Below, piece after piece: positions 1 to 10,626 of a stretch of 64,000 bases of DNA; the first letter of the stretch is position 1, and every line of letters begins with the position of its first letter. Under the pieces are notes generated by a model, which had not been told where the DNA came from, made no database searches, and was given only the letters and a program-made list of their open reading frames with translations. A program made the translations under genes and the position numbers. Where the stretch lies: assembly GCA_958450365.1 (NCBI GenBank), contig CAUEEP010000889.1:372001-436000 (forward strand), read 5' to 3'. This DNA comes from Mesorhabditis belari (lineage: Eukaryota > Nematoda > Chromadorea > Rhabditida > Rhabditidae).

Positions 1-516
1 ATACTGTAGAATACAGAAAGGATCACAGGAATACTGCAAATGTAAACGATTTCAAAAAACAGATGCCCATCCAACGGCTTTAGATCTAGGGCACTTGTCG
101 AGCTCACTTAGAGCAATATACTTTTTGTAGTTTTGCCGTTGCCCTCCCCTTTCATGTGTCCGAAATGGTTTTCATATAGCATTTTACATTTATTCAACTT
201 ACAACCCATATCACATGTGTGCGCGAGAGAGAAGGCAAAAGAAAATGAGAAAAGGAAAGTGAGAATGCAAATATCGCATAAGTGAACATAAGTGAACGCC
301 TAGGGAGCACTAGAGGGTTTAAAATGTGGAGAAACGAGAGGGAAATGCTGAAGACAACATTTGGAAAGAGTTTGAGCCATCTCAGATTAATAAGGTTTGC
401 TTAAACCGTGCGCGAAATTTGAGCAAAACGTTTCCGTCTTTTTTAACGTTTAAGCAAACCTCCAAAACAAGAATCGAAAATTTTTAAAGCAAAACACAAA
501 CGAGCGCAAATTAGGT

Positions 517-2800
517 TCAAAGTAGCGTTTGTCGCTCGGCTTCCTTGGCTTTTGGTGAGATCGTGATGAGTCGGTTGCTGGCTGTGGATTTGGTCCGGAA
601 TGTCACATACGTGTACAAGATGCTTCCAAACGTGCTAAAAAGGAGAAAGATTAGTGCTGCTGATGGCTTATTCGTACCATTAAGTTTTATTTTATTTAAC
701 ATTTCGATGCTTTTTCAGGCGATCATTTTAGGTTCAGGTTTAGAATTAAGCAAGCTTGCGAGTCGTGTAATTCAAAATTGAGCCTTTAGCTAGCTGCTTG
801 TGTGGACTGCTTTAGATACAAACAAAGCTTCCCCCACTCCTAATTTGCTTTTAATGACTCCAACTCGCTACCTTATGTTGATTCCGATGAAGTTCGTCCA
901 TGAAAACATATAATCGCCACTGCTGAACATGCCCGCATAAGTCACAAAGAGATTCTAAAACAAATAAGTCAAAGTTCCATTGACCAGCACACCTTTATAG
1001 GGCCAACACACGTCGTCGTCAACGCCGAGTTGTAACTGGTGCACAAAACCTCCGAGAAGTTGCGGATAAATCTGGAAATTCTTAATGCATTGAATTTATT
1101 TTTACAACAATTACCCGCAAACACACGAGACGATGAAACAAAACCACACCCCGGGCAGCATCTGATCAGAAGTGATGAAGATGTAGCTCTAAAAGAAGTT
1201 TAGTTTGATGACAACTTGGAAATTTACCTTTTCGAACTCATCCGTGTAGATGAGCATGAAAACCGCCGGGACCAACATGAACAAACAATTGTAGTACATT
1301 ATCCCGTACTTCCCAAGATCCTAAGCATAACTTTATTAAGAAATCCAAAAATCAATAGTACCTTTGCATCCAATTTCTGCTTTGTGTATACTCCTTGGGC
1401 AGCCGTGAAGAGATCGTTGAGTAAAATCAGCGTGTAACTAAATAAAAGGCATGGTTATGTTTAACAAATTGGTTTAAGTCTCATTAGAGTCTAGAAACGC
1501 TAAACTCACCCATAAGAATCAAAAGCGAGATCATAAAAGGCGGCCACAATCGATCCGCCAATCATCAACCCGACCGACACTTGCACAGCGAACGAGGCTT
1601 GAACCCTGAAAATGGAAAATATCACCAGTTTCTTACGACTTTTAATGTGTTACTGTTCAGCCAATTATCTTTAATCAAATGTGATTTGAACTTGAAATAG
1701 CCATTCTTATGCTCCACCAGTGGCAGACTATAGAGCCATAATTAGAACAGCTAACCCTCAGCCGCACGTTCACTTATTCCATGATCCGCCTAACATTGTA
1801 TTAAAGTCGCAAACGAGTAGATGCACAACAAATACACGTGTTCTAGCTCCTCCTAATTAAGTAGAACACGAATGTCTTATACTTCCATTTTGCTATAGTA
1901 CCAATGACACGCTTGTTCTGACTCCACCTCTTTGTGGGGAATCGAGCAGAAAAAGAATACTTTATTTCCAGCATAAACCTACCCCAAAATCCAATACTCC
2001 AGCACCATCGTCATGAAAATGGAGAACCTCCGAAGAACGGTGAACATCGGAAGACTAAACTGAAGGTTTACAAGAGTCGATGCTAGACACAAACTTGATC
2101 GCCTTTGTTCCCCCCAATCCACATATCAAGTTGAGCACGTAGATGATTGGCAACGGAAAGATCTGAACTTCAAAGTGAATGACGTTGTTTGTTACTAAAA
2201 TACCTTTCTAGGCACACTGCTATCCAATCGAGGGAACGTAACAAGTCGGAAGAGGCGGGCGAAGAAGAGAATCATCACTGTAGCCACCATTTGACCAACG
2301 CCCACCGTCAACGGTGAAGGGAATCTAAACAAAAGATTGAGTAAATGAGAAAATAGCTTTGACCTTTTAAACTCCAGCCTAGTTCCTGTATTACTGCATG
2401 TGATCGTTTAATTTCAAACTGTGAGCCTGCTTAACAGTCATTTAACGGCAAAGTGACGGGTACACTAACTCCATTGTGCGAGAAAAGAAAGGGGACTATC
2501 CCGGCTATTTCCCAAAACGCATTTAGCTTCTTAATCAAACTAGTTTAAAATCAATGCGCCTAGTTTACGTATAAAATACGCTTTGGGTATAATTTCAGAT
2601 GAAAAATAGATAAGATAAGCATTATCTTAGGCCTAAACTAGGTATTTAGGTATATAACCGAATAGCACCAAAGAAAGAAATTCAGCTCACTTGTAATTTG
2701 TGAGCAAAATCTTGTTGATGAAGACGACAAGTATACTCGATACGCCAAAGAAAAGCGCCGACGAGACGCGATGGAAGAGCGACGCCGTCCTGGACTCCAT
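517..2800 (-). CDS. sqv-7: SQV-7-like nucleotide-sugar transporter (SLC35D family), copy A
   Basis: Golgi antiporter expected to import UDP-glucuronate, UDP-GalNAc and UDP-galactose for glycosaminoglycan synthesis (known for SQV-7, inferred here). Eleven exons on the minus strand: 2800-2691, 2324-2204, 2162-2095, 2054-1983, 1605-1510, 1437-1362, 1320-1228, 1188-1115, 1071-993, 954-872, 634-517. All junctions are GT/AG, phases close, and the sum is 990 nt, giving 329 aa, which is as I recall the length of C. elegans SQV-7. Recognisable blocks are FHRVSSALFFGVSSILVVF at the N-terminus, LPMFTVLRRFSIFMTMVLEY, SVGLMIGGSIVAAFYDL, YNSALTTTCVGPIKNLFVTY and ILYTYVTFRTKS near the C-terminus. It is an all-membrane protein of about ten helices. 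I chose the ATG at 2800; the T-rich acceptor at 2882-2883 just upstream suggests SL trans-splicing. Compared with copy B there are three replacements: R for L and E for Q in exon 9, M for L in exon 10. Confidence 0.93.
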
Positions 2801-2881
2801 ATCTCTTTGTTTCCCTTGCTCTCGTTTCTTTCGTGACCGTGTTAGTGTTGTTGCTCTTCCCTCTACGAATCGTCGTCGCAC

Positions 2882-2890
2882 CTAAAAAGA
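2882..2890 (-). promoter_or_regulatory. Probable trans-splice acceptor of sqv-7 copy A
   Basis: TTTTTAG on the minus strand, 82 nt before the ATG, with no coding frame required upstream. It has the form used for nematode SL addition. Only about 60 bp separate it from the pogo insertion at 2946. Confidence 0.5.
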
Positions 2891-2945
2891 GAAATTAATC
2901 AGGCTTTAAGAACCGCAAGGGAAAAACAAAAGATAAAAAAAACTA

Positions 2946-4707
2946 CCCTAAAGTCGCGAGTATAAGTTCTGTCTGGTTTTCGCATGCAAATTGACGGTGT
3001 GTCGAGGGTTCGAACCCCGCTGCAGCATAACTTTTTTGCTTTTTAAGAACAATAGAAGTAAATTTATTGAGGGTTATAGCAATTTTATGCTCTTATTTGT
3101 TGCTCCGGGCGTGGCTCAGCGCGTCCGCCCTGCTCCTCTTCGGTGCTCAGTCTTATGGATCCCTCCCTGACCTCTTCATCCGGCCAAAGTCCACGTCGAC
3201 GGTCGAAAGAGATGCTTTCCAGCGTCTTCTTCAACACTATCGTCTGGATGTATCCATGCACATAACAAATAGCAATGGTGATAGGCTGTCACCCTGTAGT
3301 ATCCCGCGCTCCAAGAACAATAATAAAAGTTTGTATAACAATAAAAATGTTTTGAAACCCAACAAAAAGAAATTCAAAGCAATTAAAGCGACATAAAAAA
3401 GAATTCTGTGCTTAGCTTCGAAACTGTTTCATCCGTCAAAGCTCTTCGAAATCCATTGATAATGCAAGAAGAGGGGATCGCATCAAAACTTTTCCTTACC
3501 CATTCCGCAACTGTCTCGTAGCTCGCTCTCTTTTTTCGTCCCGACAGGGTAAATTGGTCGTTTCGGCTATCGGACATCCATTCTTCCCAGTGAGCCTTTA
3601 GATTGTCCTTGAATGGCTTATTGACGCTGATGTCAAGCGGTTGTAGAAATCGAGTTAGCCCTCCTGGAATCACAGCCAGCTTCGAGTGTTGCTGAATTTC
3701 AGCCTTGACATTATCGGTTAAGCGACAGCGAGCTGAGTCCAACACGAGCACTGATTCTTCGGATTTGGCCACTGGATTTGCTCTTCGCAACCAAATTTCA
3801 TCGATCCACTCCTTCATCAAGTCCGAATTCATCCACCCTGTCGGATTAGCTTTGATGATCACACCGGGAAAAATTCCTTTAGGAAGAGTCTTGCGCTTGA
3901 AAATGAGCATCGGTGGGAGTTTCGATCCATCGGCTAGAATTCCGAGCACAACTGTGAAATTCGTCTTCTCATTTCCCGTTGAAGCAATTGAAATATCATC
4001 CTTTCCTTTTACTTCGACTGTTCGGTTGGAAACAATATCGAATGGAACCGGAACCTCGTCTAAATTTCCAAAATTGTTTAGTGAAACATCACAAAATTCT
4101 CGACAGAACGATCGAAAAGATGATTTCTTGCTTTGACAGTCCTTTGGAAGTGGTTGTCCAACGCTCGTCCTCCGCCGCATCGACAAACCATTCCGCCTCA
4201 TGAAATTTTGAATCCATGAATTGCTGGGTGAAAACGGACGAACCCCAAGTTTCGTTGCAATCTTGATGGCTTCTCGTTTCATTGCCGGTCCATTTACAGC
4301 TCGTTGTTTTGATCGCCTCTCCAGAATCCATGCCTTCAGATCTTTCTCCACATCCGGCCATTTTGCCCTCAATCCTCGGAAAGCTCGATTATTTTTTGGT
4401 GAAGTCATCAGTGCCGGCTCAGCTTGTTTCCAGCGGTTAATCATCTGTTCGGCGACTTCAAATTCGATCGCAGCCGCGTTCGTTCCAAATTTCCTCGCAA
4501 ATTTGACCGCTCCGAGCTTCGTTTCGGCGGTGTACGACTTTCTCCTCATCGTATCTAAAATGAAAAAACGTTAGTAAAATAAAAAATAAAAAATACAAAA
4601 AAACAATAAAAATTAAAGAAAGAAGAAAATTTTCCATCCCTTTAAATGCCCTTTAAATGTAAATTCAGAACCTATACTCGGATGAACTTATACTCGCGAC
4701 TTTAGGG
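2946..4707 (-). mobile_element. pogo/Tigger-type DNA transposon, 1762 bp
   Basis: The ends are perfect 24-bp inverted repeats beginning CCCTAAAGTCGCGAG (2946-2969 and 4684-4707), flanked by TA on both sides (2944-2945, 4708-4709). The right sqv-7 unit has the same flanks with a single TA (10206-10207), so target duplication and excision limits are exact. One transposase gene lies inside on the minus strand. About 410 bp beyond its 3' end is non-coding and carries a tRNA-like T-arm/B-box string near 3010. TA target, short TIRs and a CENP-B-like transposase fit the pogo branch of Tc1/mariner. Confidence 0.96.
3383..4549 (-). CDS. pogo-family transposase (CENP-B HTH plus DDE_1), apparently intact
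   Basis: Single-exon 388-aa protein. Residues about 1-50 form a Psq/CENP-B-type helix-turn-helix (TKLGAVKFARKFGTNAAAIEF). Residues about 65-135 form the second, Tc5/CENP-B-type DNA-binding domain (ending NGLSMRRRTS). Residues about 165-350 are the DDE_1 catalytic core, with the three acidic residues in LDEVPVPFD, VLDSARC and QPLDISVNKPFKD; 34 residues separate the second and third. No internal stop or frameshift. It would bind the TIRs and cut and paste at TA. Pogo-type transposases are often 450-600 aa, so this is short, lacking a long C-terminal tail. The ATG at 4549 is the first in frame and lies 158 bp inside the element end. Confidence 0.93.
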   Translation of the reverse strand: MRRKSYTAETKLGAVKFARKFGTNAAAIEFEVAEQMINRWKQAEPALMTSPKNNRAFRGLRAKWPDVEKDLKAWILERRSKQRAVNGPAMKREAIKIATKLGVRPFSPSNSWIQNFMRRNGLSMRRRTSVGQPLPKDCQSKKSSFRSFCREFCDVSLNNFGNLDEVPVPFDIVSNRTVEVKGKDDISIASTGNEKTNFTVVLGILADGSKLPPMLIFKRKTLPKGIFPGVIIKANPTGWMNSDLMKEWIDEIWLRRANPVAKSEESVLVLDSARCRLTDNVKAEIQQHSKLAVIPGGLTRFLQPLDISVNKPFKDNLKAHWEEWMSDSRNDQFTLSGRKKRASYETVAEWVRKSFDAIPSSCIINGFRRALTDETVSKLSTEFFFMSL

Positions 4708-4709
4708 TA

Positions 4710-5371
4710 GTAGAACTTGTCGTTATTAGACTAAAATATAATAAATTTCGTTGATTACCAAGTAAAATGATAGCTAGACTCTATAAACCACTAAACTTTG
4801 GGAGTTACTGGGCAGAAGCATAAAACACTAACAATTTATACGATTAAACCGAAGAAGCAACAATACAATCAAGGACAATGAGTCAAAGAGAAGAGAGATA
4901 AGTCAAATTCTTAGCAAACTAGAAGCATAACACCGGGAAGTTAAGCGATCGGACACAATTTTGATGCTTTAGCTCAACTACCAGCAAAAATCGAGGCAAA
5001 TTTGACAAATCGAAGAATAAAGATTAAGCGCTTAAGCGTTTAAGCGTAAAGATTGCGAGTTCTCTTAAAGTGAACTGTTAAAGTGTAAGAGCCCGTAAAA
5101 TTTCGTTCCTTTTTAAATTCCCTCCAGCAAGTCAAAAGAGACGCAGGGAAAAAGTAAAAAAAATTTCTCTTTACGCAATTTATAGGCAAAGATCGCAATT
5201 TTTATTAATTTTGTTAATTAACTGAATATCTTTATCTCATTGAGAAATTTAATAATTTGGGTACAAAAGCCGTCAAAATTTTCTTTTTTTTACAGATTTG
5301 GGTAAATTTTTCATTATTTCTTTCAGCATTTCGTTTTTACGATTCAAGATAACAATTTTTATGTCATTTTT
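4710..5371. other. Duplicated intergenic DNA, no gene seen
   Basis: AT-rich sequence shared with 10208-10785 of the right unit. No exon-like block with splice signals was found. Confidence 0.6.
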
Positions 5372-5750
5372 GGGGAGTGGGACAAATGCGACCTTCTTTT
5401 TGCTGGAAAAGGCCTTAGGAAAAGTCGTAGAGCTTCGAAAATATTTCCATATAAGGGAATCGTATGCGTAGATTCCGAATTTCGACAAATCACACCTCGC
5501 TGACACGTCAAATTTGGGCTAAAAGGCAAAAACTACGCAACTTAACGCTTTTCCGCAGTTTTTGCCTTTTAGCCCAGATTTGACGTGTCAGCGAGGTCTG
5601 ATTTGTCAAATTCTGAATCTACGCATACGATTCCCTTCTATAGAAACATTTTCGAAGCTCTACGACCTTTCCTAAGGCCTTTTCCAGCAAAAAAAAAGGT
5701 GCGCAAATGTCCGGGTGCGCAAAAAAAAGGTCGCATTTGTTCCACTCCCC
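5372..5750. mobile_element. Foldback element FB-A (long-TIR, non-autonomous)
   Basis: Nearly perfect inverted repeat. The left arm starts GGGGAGTGGGACAAATGCG and the right arm ends with its complement. The arms run about 170 bp each to a short loop around 5540 (GGCAAAAAC..GTTTTTGCC). Flanks read GTCATTTTT on the left and again a few bases beyond the right arm, and the paralogous site at about 11565-11573 has a single copy. This suggests a 9-10 bp target duplication as in Mutator-like (MULE) foldbacks. No coding capacity. Confidence 0.88.
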
Positions 5751-6319
5751 ATTTTTGTCATTTTTGACAGTGAGTAAGAAATGTTTTCATATTGACCCTT
5801 AAAATTTCAAGAATTTGGCTTTGTGGCTGATTTGGGCTTCGCTTGGCTAGTGATAGTTTTAGGCTTTTTTGAGGGTGGGCATTTTGGCACAATTGCGCTG
5901 ATAAATCCGTTTTTTCGGAGTCCCCTTGGCTTTGGCTTGACCAAATTGACCTCTGGTTCGAATCCTGTCACGACCATTTTTTTTGCTTTTTTGTAAATGA
6001 GTAAAAGCTTATTTCTAGGCCTAAGTCATATAAATGTTTAAAAAAATGCTAAAGTATTAGAACTTCACAAAAAAGTGAGAGAAAAAGCTTTGATGTTTGT
6101 TTTTATGTTTTTATACCAGTTTTGACCTACCTTGGTTGACTTTTCATTCAAAAACTCCCAGGAAAGTCAAGCCCAACTGCAGGCAATGGCTTTGGCTTTA
6201 CCAGCCTTGCTTTTTGGCTTTTCTCTAACATCTTTTGACACTTAAATCTTAAAAACCTTGAATCCTCGAAAACTTGAATGAACGAGGTTAAATCGTCGTT
6301 TTAATTTTTTCTCTTCCAG
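5751..6319. other. Non-duplicated DNA at the duplication junction, no gene seen
   Basis: Unique sequence between the end of unit 1 and the mrpl-43-like exons. A tRNA 3'-half-like string (GGTTCGAATCC then a T run) occurs at about 5953-5985, but the acceptor and T stems do not pair. No upstream mrpl-43 exon was found here. Confidence 0.5.
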
Positions 6320-6876
6320 AGCGAAGGCATGGAGAAATTCATCGAAGAGTTCTTGCCAAAGATCAGGTATGTTTTGGAAGAGATTTGTCAAACGTTGAGC
6401 ACATTTAGAGAAAACAATCCCCGCGTTCAGTACCTTTTACACCGGACCTACACCGATTGTGATCCGTTCGTCGTTGGAGAGTGAGTTGTTCGACATGTCG
6501 ACATCATTGCAAAAAAGCGTCTAAAACATGCCTTCGTTTTCTTGAATTAAACTGGTGTAAAAACTTTTTTTTCCTGCAGTTTAGCGCAAATTCTACTTTT
6601 TCTGAAATTTCTGAAAAGATTAGCATGAAATTCATTGAAATTAGGTTTTTTTTTTTGCATATTCTTGTTCAAAATGCAACGTTTTGTTACCAAAAACGAT
6701 TAATGACTGAAAAAATTCAAAGATTTTTTCGGAAAGTTGATCATTTCTTTCAATTTAGATACACCTGGATGAGGCATCGAAAGAAACGAGTCACCTGGCG
6801 AAACGAGTTCCAAATTCTGAGCATGGTTGAGGAGATGATGGCGCACACCGGCGATTACAGAGAAGGCAGGCTTTAG
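6320..6876 (+). pseudogene. mrpl-43: 3' exons of a mitochondrial large-subunit protein mL43-like gene, 5' end missing
   Basis: Three exons, 6320-6366, 6409-6480 and 6759-6876 (stop TAG), joined by GT/AG introns in consistent phase, encode about 78 residues. The order of motifs fits the L51/S25/CI-B8 domain of mL43: SEGMEKFIEE (matching SRGAREFVE in the family), NNPRVQYLL, PFVVGEYTW, then a final helix SMVEEMMAHTG. The family normally has about 80 more N-terminal residues, including the QLQRL segment. I searched 5751-6319 and found nothing matching, so this copy is probably truncated by the duplication junction. The exon at 6320 has a good acceptor, so an unseen distant 5' exon remains possible. 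It is convergent with sqv-7 copy B. Identity is from memory of the family, moderate certainty. Confidence 0.6.
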
Positions 6877-7771
6877 TTTCTAAAGAAATGCTTTCGCTTG
6901 GCAAACTTGGCAAGAAATGCCAAGTTTGCAAAGAGTCACGCAAGTAGATCGTTGTTTTATTGGATGGTACATCACATTTTGGTTATAGTAATCTCTAAGT
7001 TGGAGGGCCACGGTCAACTCACATAAGAGGTTACGGTAGTTCATACACTGTAAAATACAGAAAGGATCACAGGAATACTGCAAATGTAGACGATTTCAAA
7101 AAACAGATGCCCATCCAACGGCTTTAGATCTAGGGCACTTGTCGAGCTCACTTAGAGCAATATACTTTTTGTGGTTTTGCCGTTGCCCTCCCCTTTCATG
7201 TGTCCGAAATGGTTTTCATATAGCATTTTACATTTATTCAACTTACAACCCATATCACATGTGTGCGCGAGAGAGAAGGCAAAAGAAAATGAGAAAAGGA
7301 AAGTGAGAATGCAAATATCGCATAAGTGAACATCGACGCCTAGGGAGCGTTGAAAAGAAATTTGGGCAATGTGAAGTTTAGTCGATAAAAGGGGTACTCG
7401 CAAAAAAAGGCACACATACATCAGAAAGATCATTAGAGAGATGAAAAGACACACGTAGATTTTGTAATCAAAAAAATATCACAGAGAAATGATTTTAGAA
7501 GTTTCTAAACGCTTAGGGGAAATTATGCTTGTGATAAATTATACAAAATCAATACCCAATGTGACTAGAGGGTTTAAAATGTGGAGAAACGAGAGGGAAA
7601 TGCTGAAGACAACATTTGGAAAGAGTTTGAGCCATCTCAGATTAATAAGGTTTGCTTAAACCGTGCGCGAAATTTGAGCAAAACGTTTCCGTCTTTTTTA
7701 ACGTTTAAGCAAACCTCCAAAACAAGAATCGAAAATTTTTAAAGCAAAACACAAACGAGCGCAAATTAGGT
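6877..7771. other. Region between convergent gene ends
   Basis: Contains the 3' flank of the mL43-like exons, then from 7042 the duplicated 3' flank of sqv-7. No gene seen. Confidence 0.5.
7335..7563. other. About 230 bp present only in the right duplication unit
   Basis: Lies between CGCCTAGGGAGC and ACTAGAGGG, which are nearly adjacent in unit 1 (around 299-315). No terminal repeats or target duplication were seen, so a deletion from unit 1 is as likely as an insertion here. Confidence 0.75.
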
Positions 7772-10062
7772 TCAAAGTAGCGTTTGTCGCTCGGCTTCCT
7801 TGGCTTTTGGTGAGATCGTGATGAGTCGGTTGCTGGCTGTGGATTTGGTCCGGAATGTCACATACGTGTACAAGATGCTTCCAAACGTGCTAAAAAGGAG
7901 AAAGATTAGTGCTGATGATGGCTTATTCGTATCATGAAGTTTTATTTTATTTAACAATTCGATGCTTTTTCAGGCGATCATTTTAGGTTCAGGTTTAGAA
8001 TTAAGCAAGCTTGCGAGTCGTGTAATTCAAAATTGAGCCTTTAGCTAGCTGCTTGTGTGGACTGCTTTAGATACAAACAAAGCTTCCCCCACTCCTAATT
8101 TGCTTTTAATGACTCCAACTCGATACCTTATGTTGATTCCGATAAAGTTCGTCCATGAAAACAGATAATCGCCGCTGCTGAACATGCCCGCATAAGTCAC
8201 AAAGAGATTCTAAAACAAATAAGTCAAAGTTCCATTGACTAGCACACCTTTATAGGGCCAACACACGTCGTCGTCAACGCCGAGTTGTAACTGGTGCACA
8301 AAACCTGCGAGAAGTTGAGGATAAACCTGGAAATTCTTAATTCATTCAATTTATTTTTACAAAAATTACCCGCAAACACACGAGACGATGAAACAAAACC
8401 ACACCCCGGGCAGCATCTGATCAGAAGTGATGAAGATGTAGCTCTAAAAGAAGTTTAGTTTGATGATAACTTGGAAATTTACCTTTTCGAACTCATCCGT
8501 GTAGATGAGCATGAAAACCGCCGGGACCAACATGAACAAACAATTGTAGTACATTATCCCGTACTTCCCAAGATCCTAAGCATAACTTTATTAAGAAATC
8601 CAAAAATCAATCGTACCTTTGCATCCAATTTCTGCTTTGTGTATACTCCCTGGGCAGCCGTGAAGAGATCGTTGAGTAAAATCAGCGTGTAACTAAATAA
8701 AAGGCATGGTTATGTTTAACAAATTGGTTTAAGTCTCATTAGAGTCTAGAAACGCTAAACTCACCCATAAGAATCAAAAGCGAGATCATAAAAGGCGGCC
8801 ACAATCGATCCGCCAATCATCAACCCGACCGACACTTGCACAGCGAACGAGGCTTGAACCCTGAAAATGGAAAATATCACCAGTTTCTTACGACTTTTAA
8901 TGTGTTACTGTTCAGCCAATTATCTTTAATCAAATGTGATTTGAACTTGAAATAGCCATTCTTATGCTCCACCAGTGGCAGACTATAGAGCCATAATTAG
9001 AACAGCTAACCCTCAGCCGCACGTTCACTTATTCCATGATCCGCCTAACATTGTATTAAAGTCGCAAACGAGTAGATGCACAACAAATACACGTGTTCTA
9101 GCTCCTCCTAATTAAGTAGAACACGAATGTCTTATACTTCCATTTTGCTATAGTACCAATGACACACTTGTTCTGACTCCACCTCTTTGTGGGGAATCGA
9201 GCAGAAAAAGAATACTTTATTTCCAGCATAAACCTACCCCAAAATCCAATACTCCAGCACCATCGTCATGAAAATGGAGAACCTCCGAAGAACGGTGAAC
9301 ATCGGAAGACTAAACTGAAGGTTTACAAGAGTCGATGCTAGACACAAACTTGATCGCCTTTGTTCCCCCCAATCCACATATCAAGTTGAGCACGTAGATG
9401 ATTGGCAACGGAAAGATCTGAACTTCAAAGTGAATGACGTTGTTTGTTACTAAAATACCTTTCTAGGCACACTGCTATCCAATCGAGGGAACGTAACAAG
9501 TCGGAAGAGGCGGGCGAAGAAGAGAATCATCACTGTAGCCACCATTTGACCAACGCCCACCGTCAACGGTGAAGGGAATCTAAACAAAAGATTGAGTAAA
9601 TGAGAAAATAACTTTGACCTTTTAAACTCCAGCCTAGTTCCTGTATTACTGCATGTGATCGTTTAATTTCAAACTGTGAGCCTGCTTAACAGTCATTTAA
9701 CGGCAAAGCGACAGGTACACTAACTCCATTGTGCGAGAAAAGAAAGGGGACTATTCCGGCTATTTCCCAAAACGCATTTAGCTTCTTAATTAAACTAGTT
9801 TAAAATCAATGCGCCTAGTTTATGTATAAAATACGCTTTGGGTATAATTTCAGACGAAAAATAGATAAGATAAGCATTATCTTAGGTCTAAACTAGGTAT
9901 TTAGGTATATAACCGAATAGCACCATCAGAAGCAGAAAGAAATTCAGCTCACTTGTAATTTGTGAGCAAAATCTTGTTGATGAAGACGACAAGTATACTC
10001 GACACGCCAAAGAAAAGCGCCGACGAGACGCGATGGAAGAGCGACGCCGTCCTGGACTCCAT
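7772..10062 (-). CDS. sqv-7: SQV-7-like nucleotide-sugar transporter (SLC35D family), copy B
   Basis: Same eleven-exon structure as copy A: 10062-9953, 9579-9459, 9417-9350, 9309-9238, 8860-8765, 8692-8617, 8575-8483, 8443-8370, 8326-8248, 8209-8127, 7889-7772. The sum is 990 nt, 329 aa, with all splice sites intact. Nearly all differences from copy A are in introns or silent. The three replacements (exon 9 GFILNFSQ here against GFIRNFSE in A; exon 10 GDYL against GDYM) leave this copy with the hydrophobic residue expected in a membrane helix, so B is probably closer to the ancestral protein. Its 5' flank is not interrupted by pogo. The start at 10062 corresponds to 2800 in copy A. Function as for copy A, inferred from the family. 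Confidence 0.93.
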
Positions 10063-10143
10063 ATCTCTTTGTTACCCTTGCTCTCGTTTCTTTCGTGACC
10101 GTGTTAGTGTTGTTGCTCTTCCCTCTACGAATCGTCGTCGCAC

Positions 10144-10152
10144 CTAAAAAGA
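10144..10152 (-). promoter_or_regulatory. Probable trans-splice acceptor of sqv-7 copy B
   Basis: TTTTTAG on the minus strand, same position relative to the ATG as in copy A. Confidence 0.5.
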
Positions 10153-10205
10153 GAAATTAATCAGGCTTTAAGAACCGCAAGGGAAAAACAAAAGATAAAA
10201 AAAAC

Positions 10206-10207
10206 TA
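10206..10207. other. Empty TA target site paralogous to the pogo insertion
   Basis: The sequence AAAAC-TA-GTAGAACTT here equals the two flanks of the pogo element in unit 1 joined at one TA. It shows the pre-insertion state. Confidence 0.93.
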
Positions 10208-10626
10208 GTAGAACTTGTCGTTACTAGACCAAAATATAATAAATTTCGTTGATTCCCGAGTAAAAGGATAGCTAAACTCTATAAACCACTAAACTTTGGG
10301 AGTTACTGGGCAGAAGCATAAAAAACTAACAATTTATACGATTAAACCGAAGAAGCAACAATACAATCAGGGACAATGAGTCAAAGGGAAGAGAGTTAAG
10401 TCAAATTCTTAGCAAACTAGAAGTATAAAACCGGAAAGTTAAGCGATCGGACACAATTTTGATGCTTTAGCTCAACTACCAGCAAAAATCAAGCCAAATT
10501 TGCCAAATTTGACAAATCGAAGAACTTTAAGCGTAAAGATTGCGAGTTCTGTTAAAGTGAACTGTTAAAGTGTAAGAGCCCGTAAAATTTCGTTCCTTTT
10601 TAAATTCCCTGCAGCAAGTCAAAAGA

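Larger units (their letters stand above)
1..5770 (+). repeat. Left unit of a tandem segmental duplication
   Basis: Base 1 onward matches 7042 onward almost base for base: 3' flank of sqv-7, the whole gene, its 5' flank, then intergenic DNA. Homology stops just after the TCATTTTT/GAC junction near 5770 (equivalent to about 11573). Because the match already runs at base 1, the unit probably starts left of the window. Differences from the right unit are the pogo element (2946-4707), a foldback element at 5372-5750, the absence of about 230 bp found at 7335-7563, and scattered substitutions. Confidence 0.93.

Noticed and set aside
3705..4574. Several plus-strand frames across the pogo element
   Set aside because: Shadows of the transposase, which has family motifs on the minus strand.
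5940..5985. tRNA-like string GGTTCGAATCC followed by a T run (also near 3010 and, on the minus strand, 31900)
   Set aside because: B-box-like only. T-stem and acceptor stem do not pair and no D or anticodon arm could be built. At most tRNA-derived debris.
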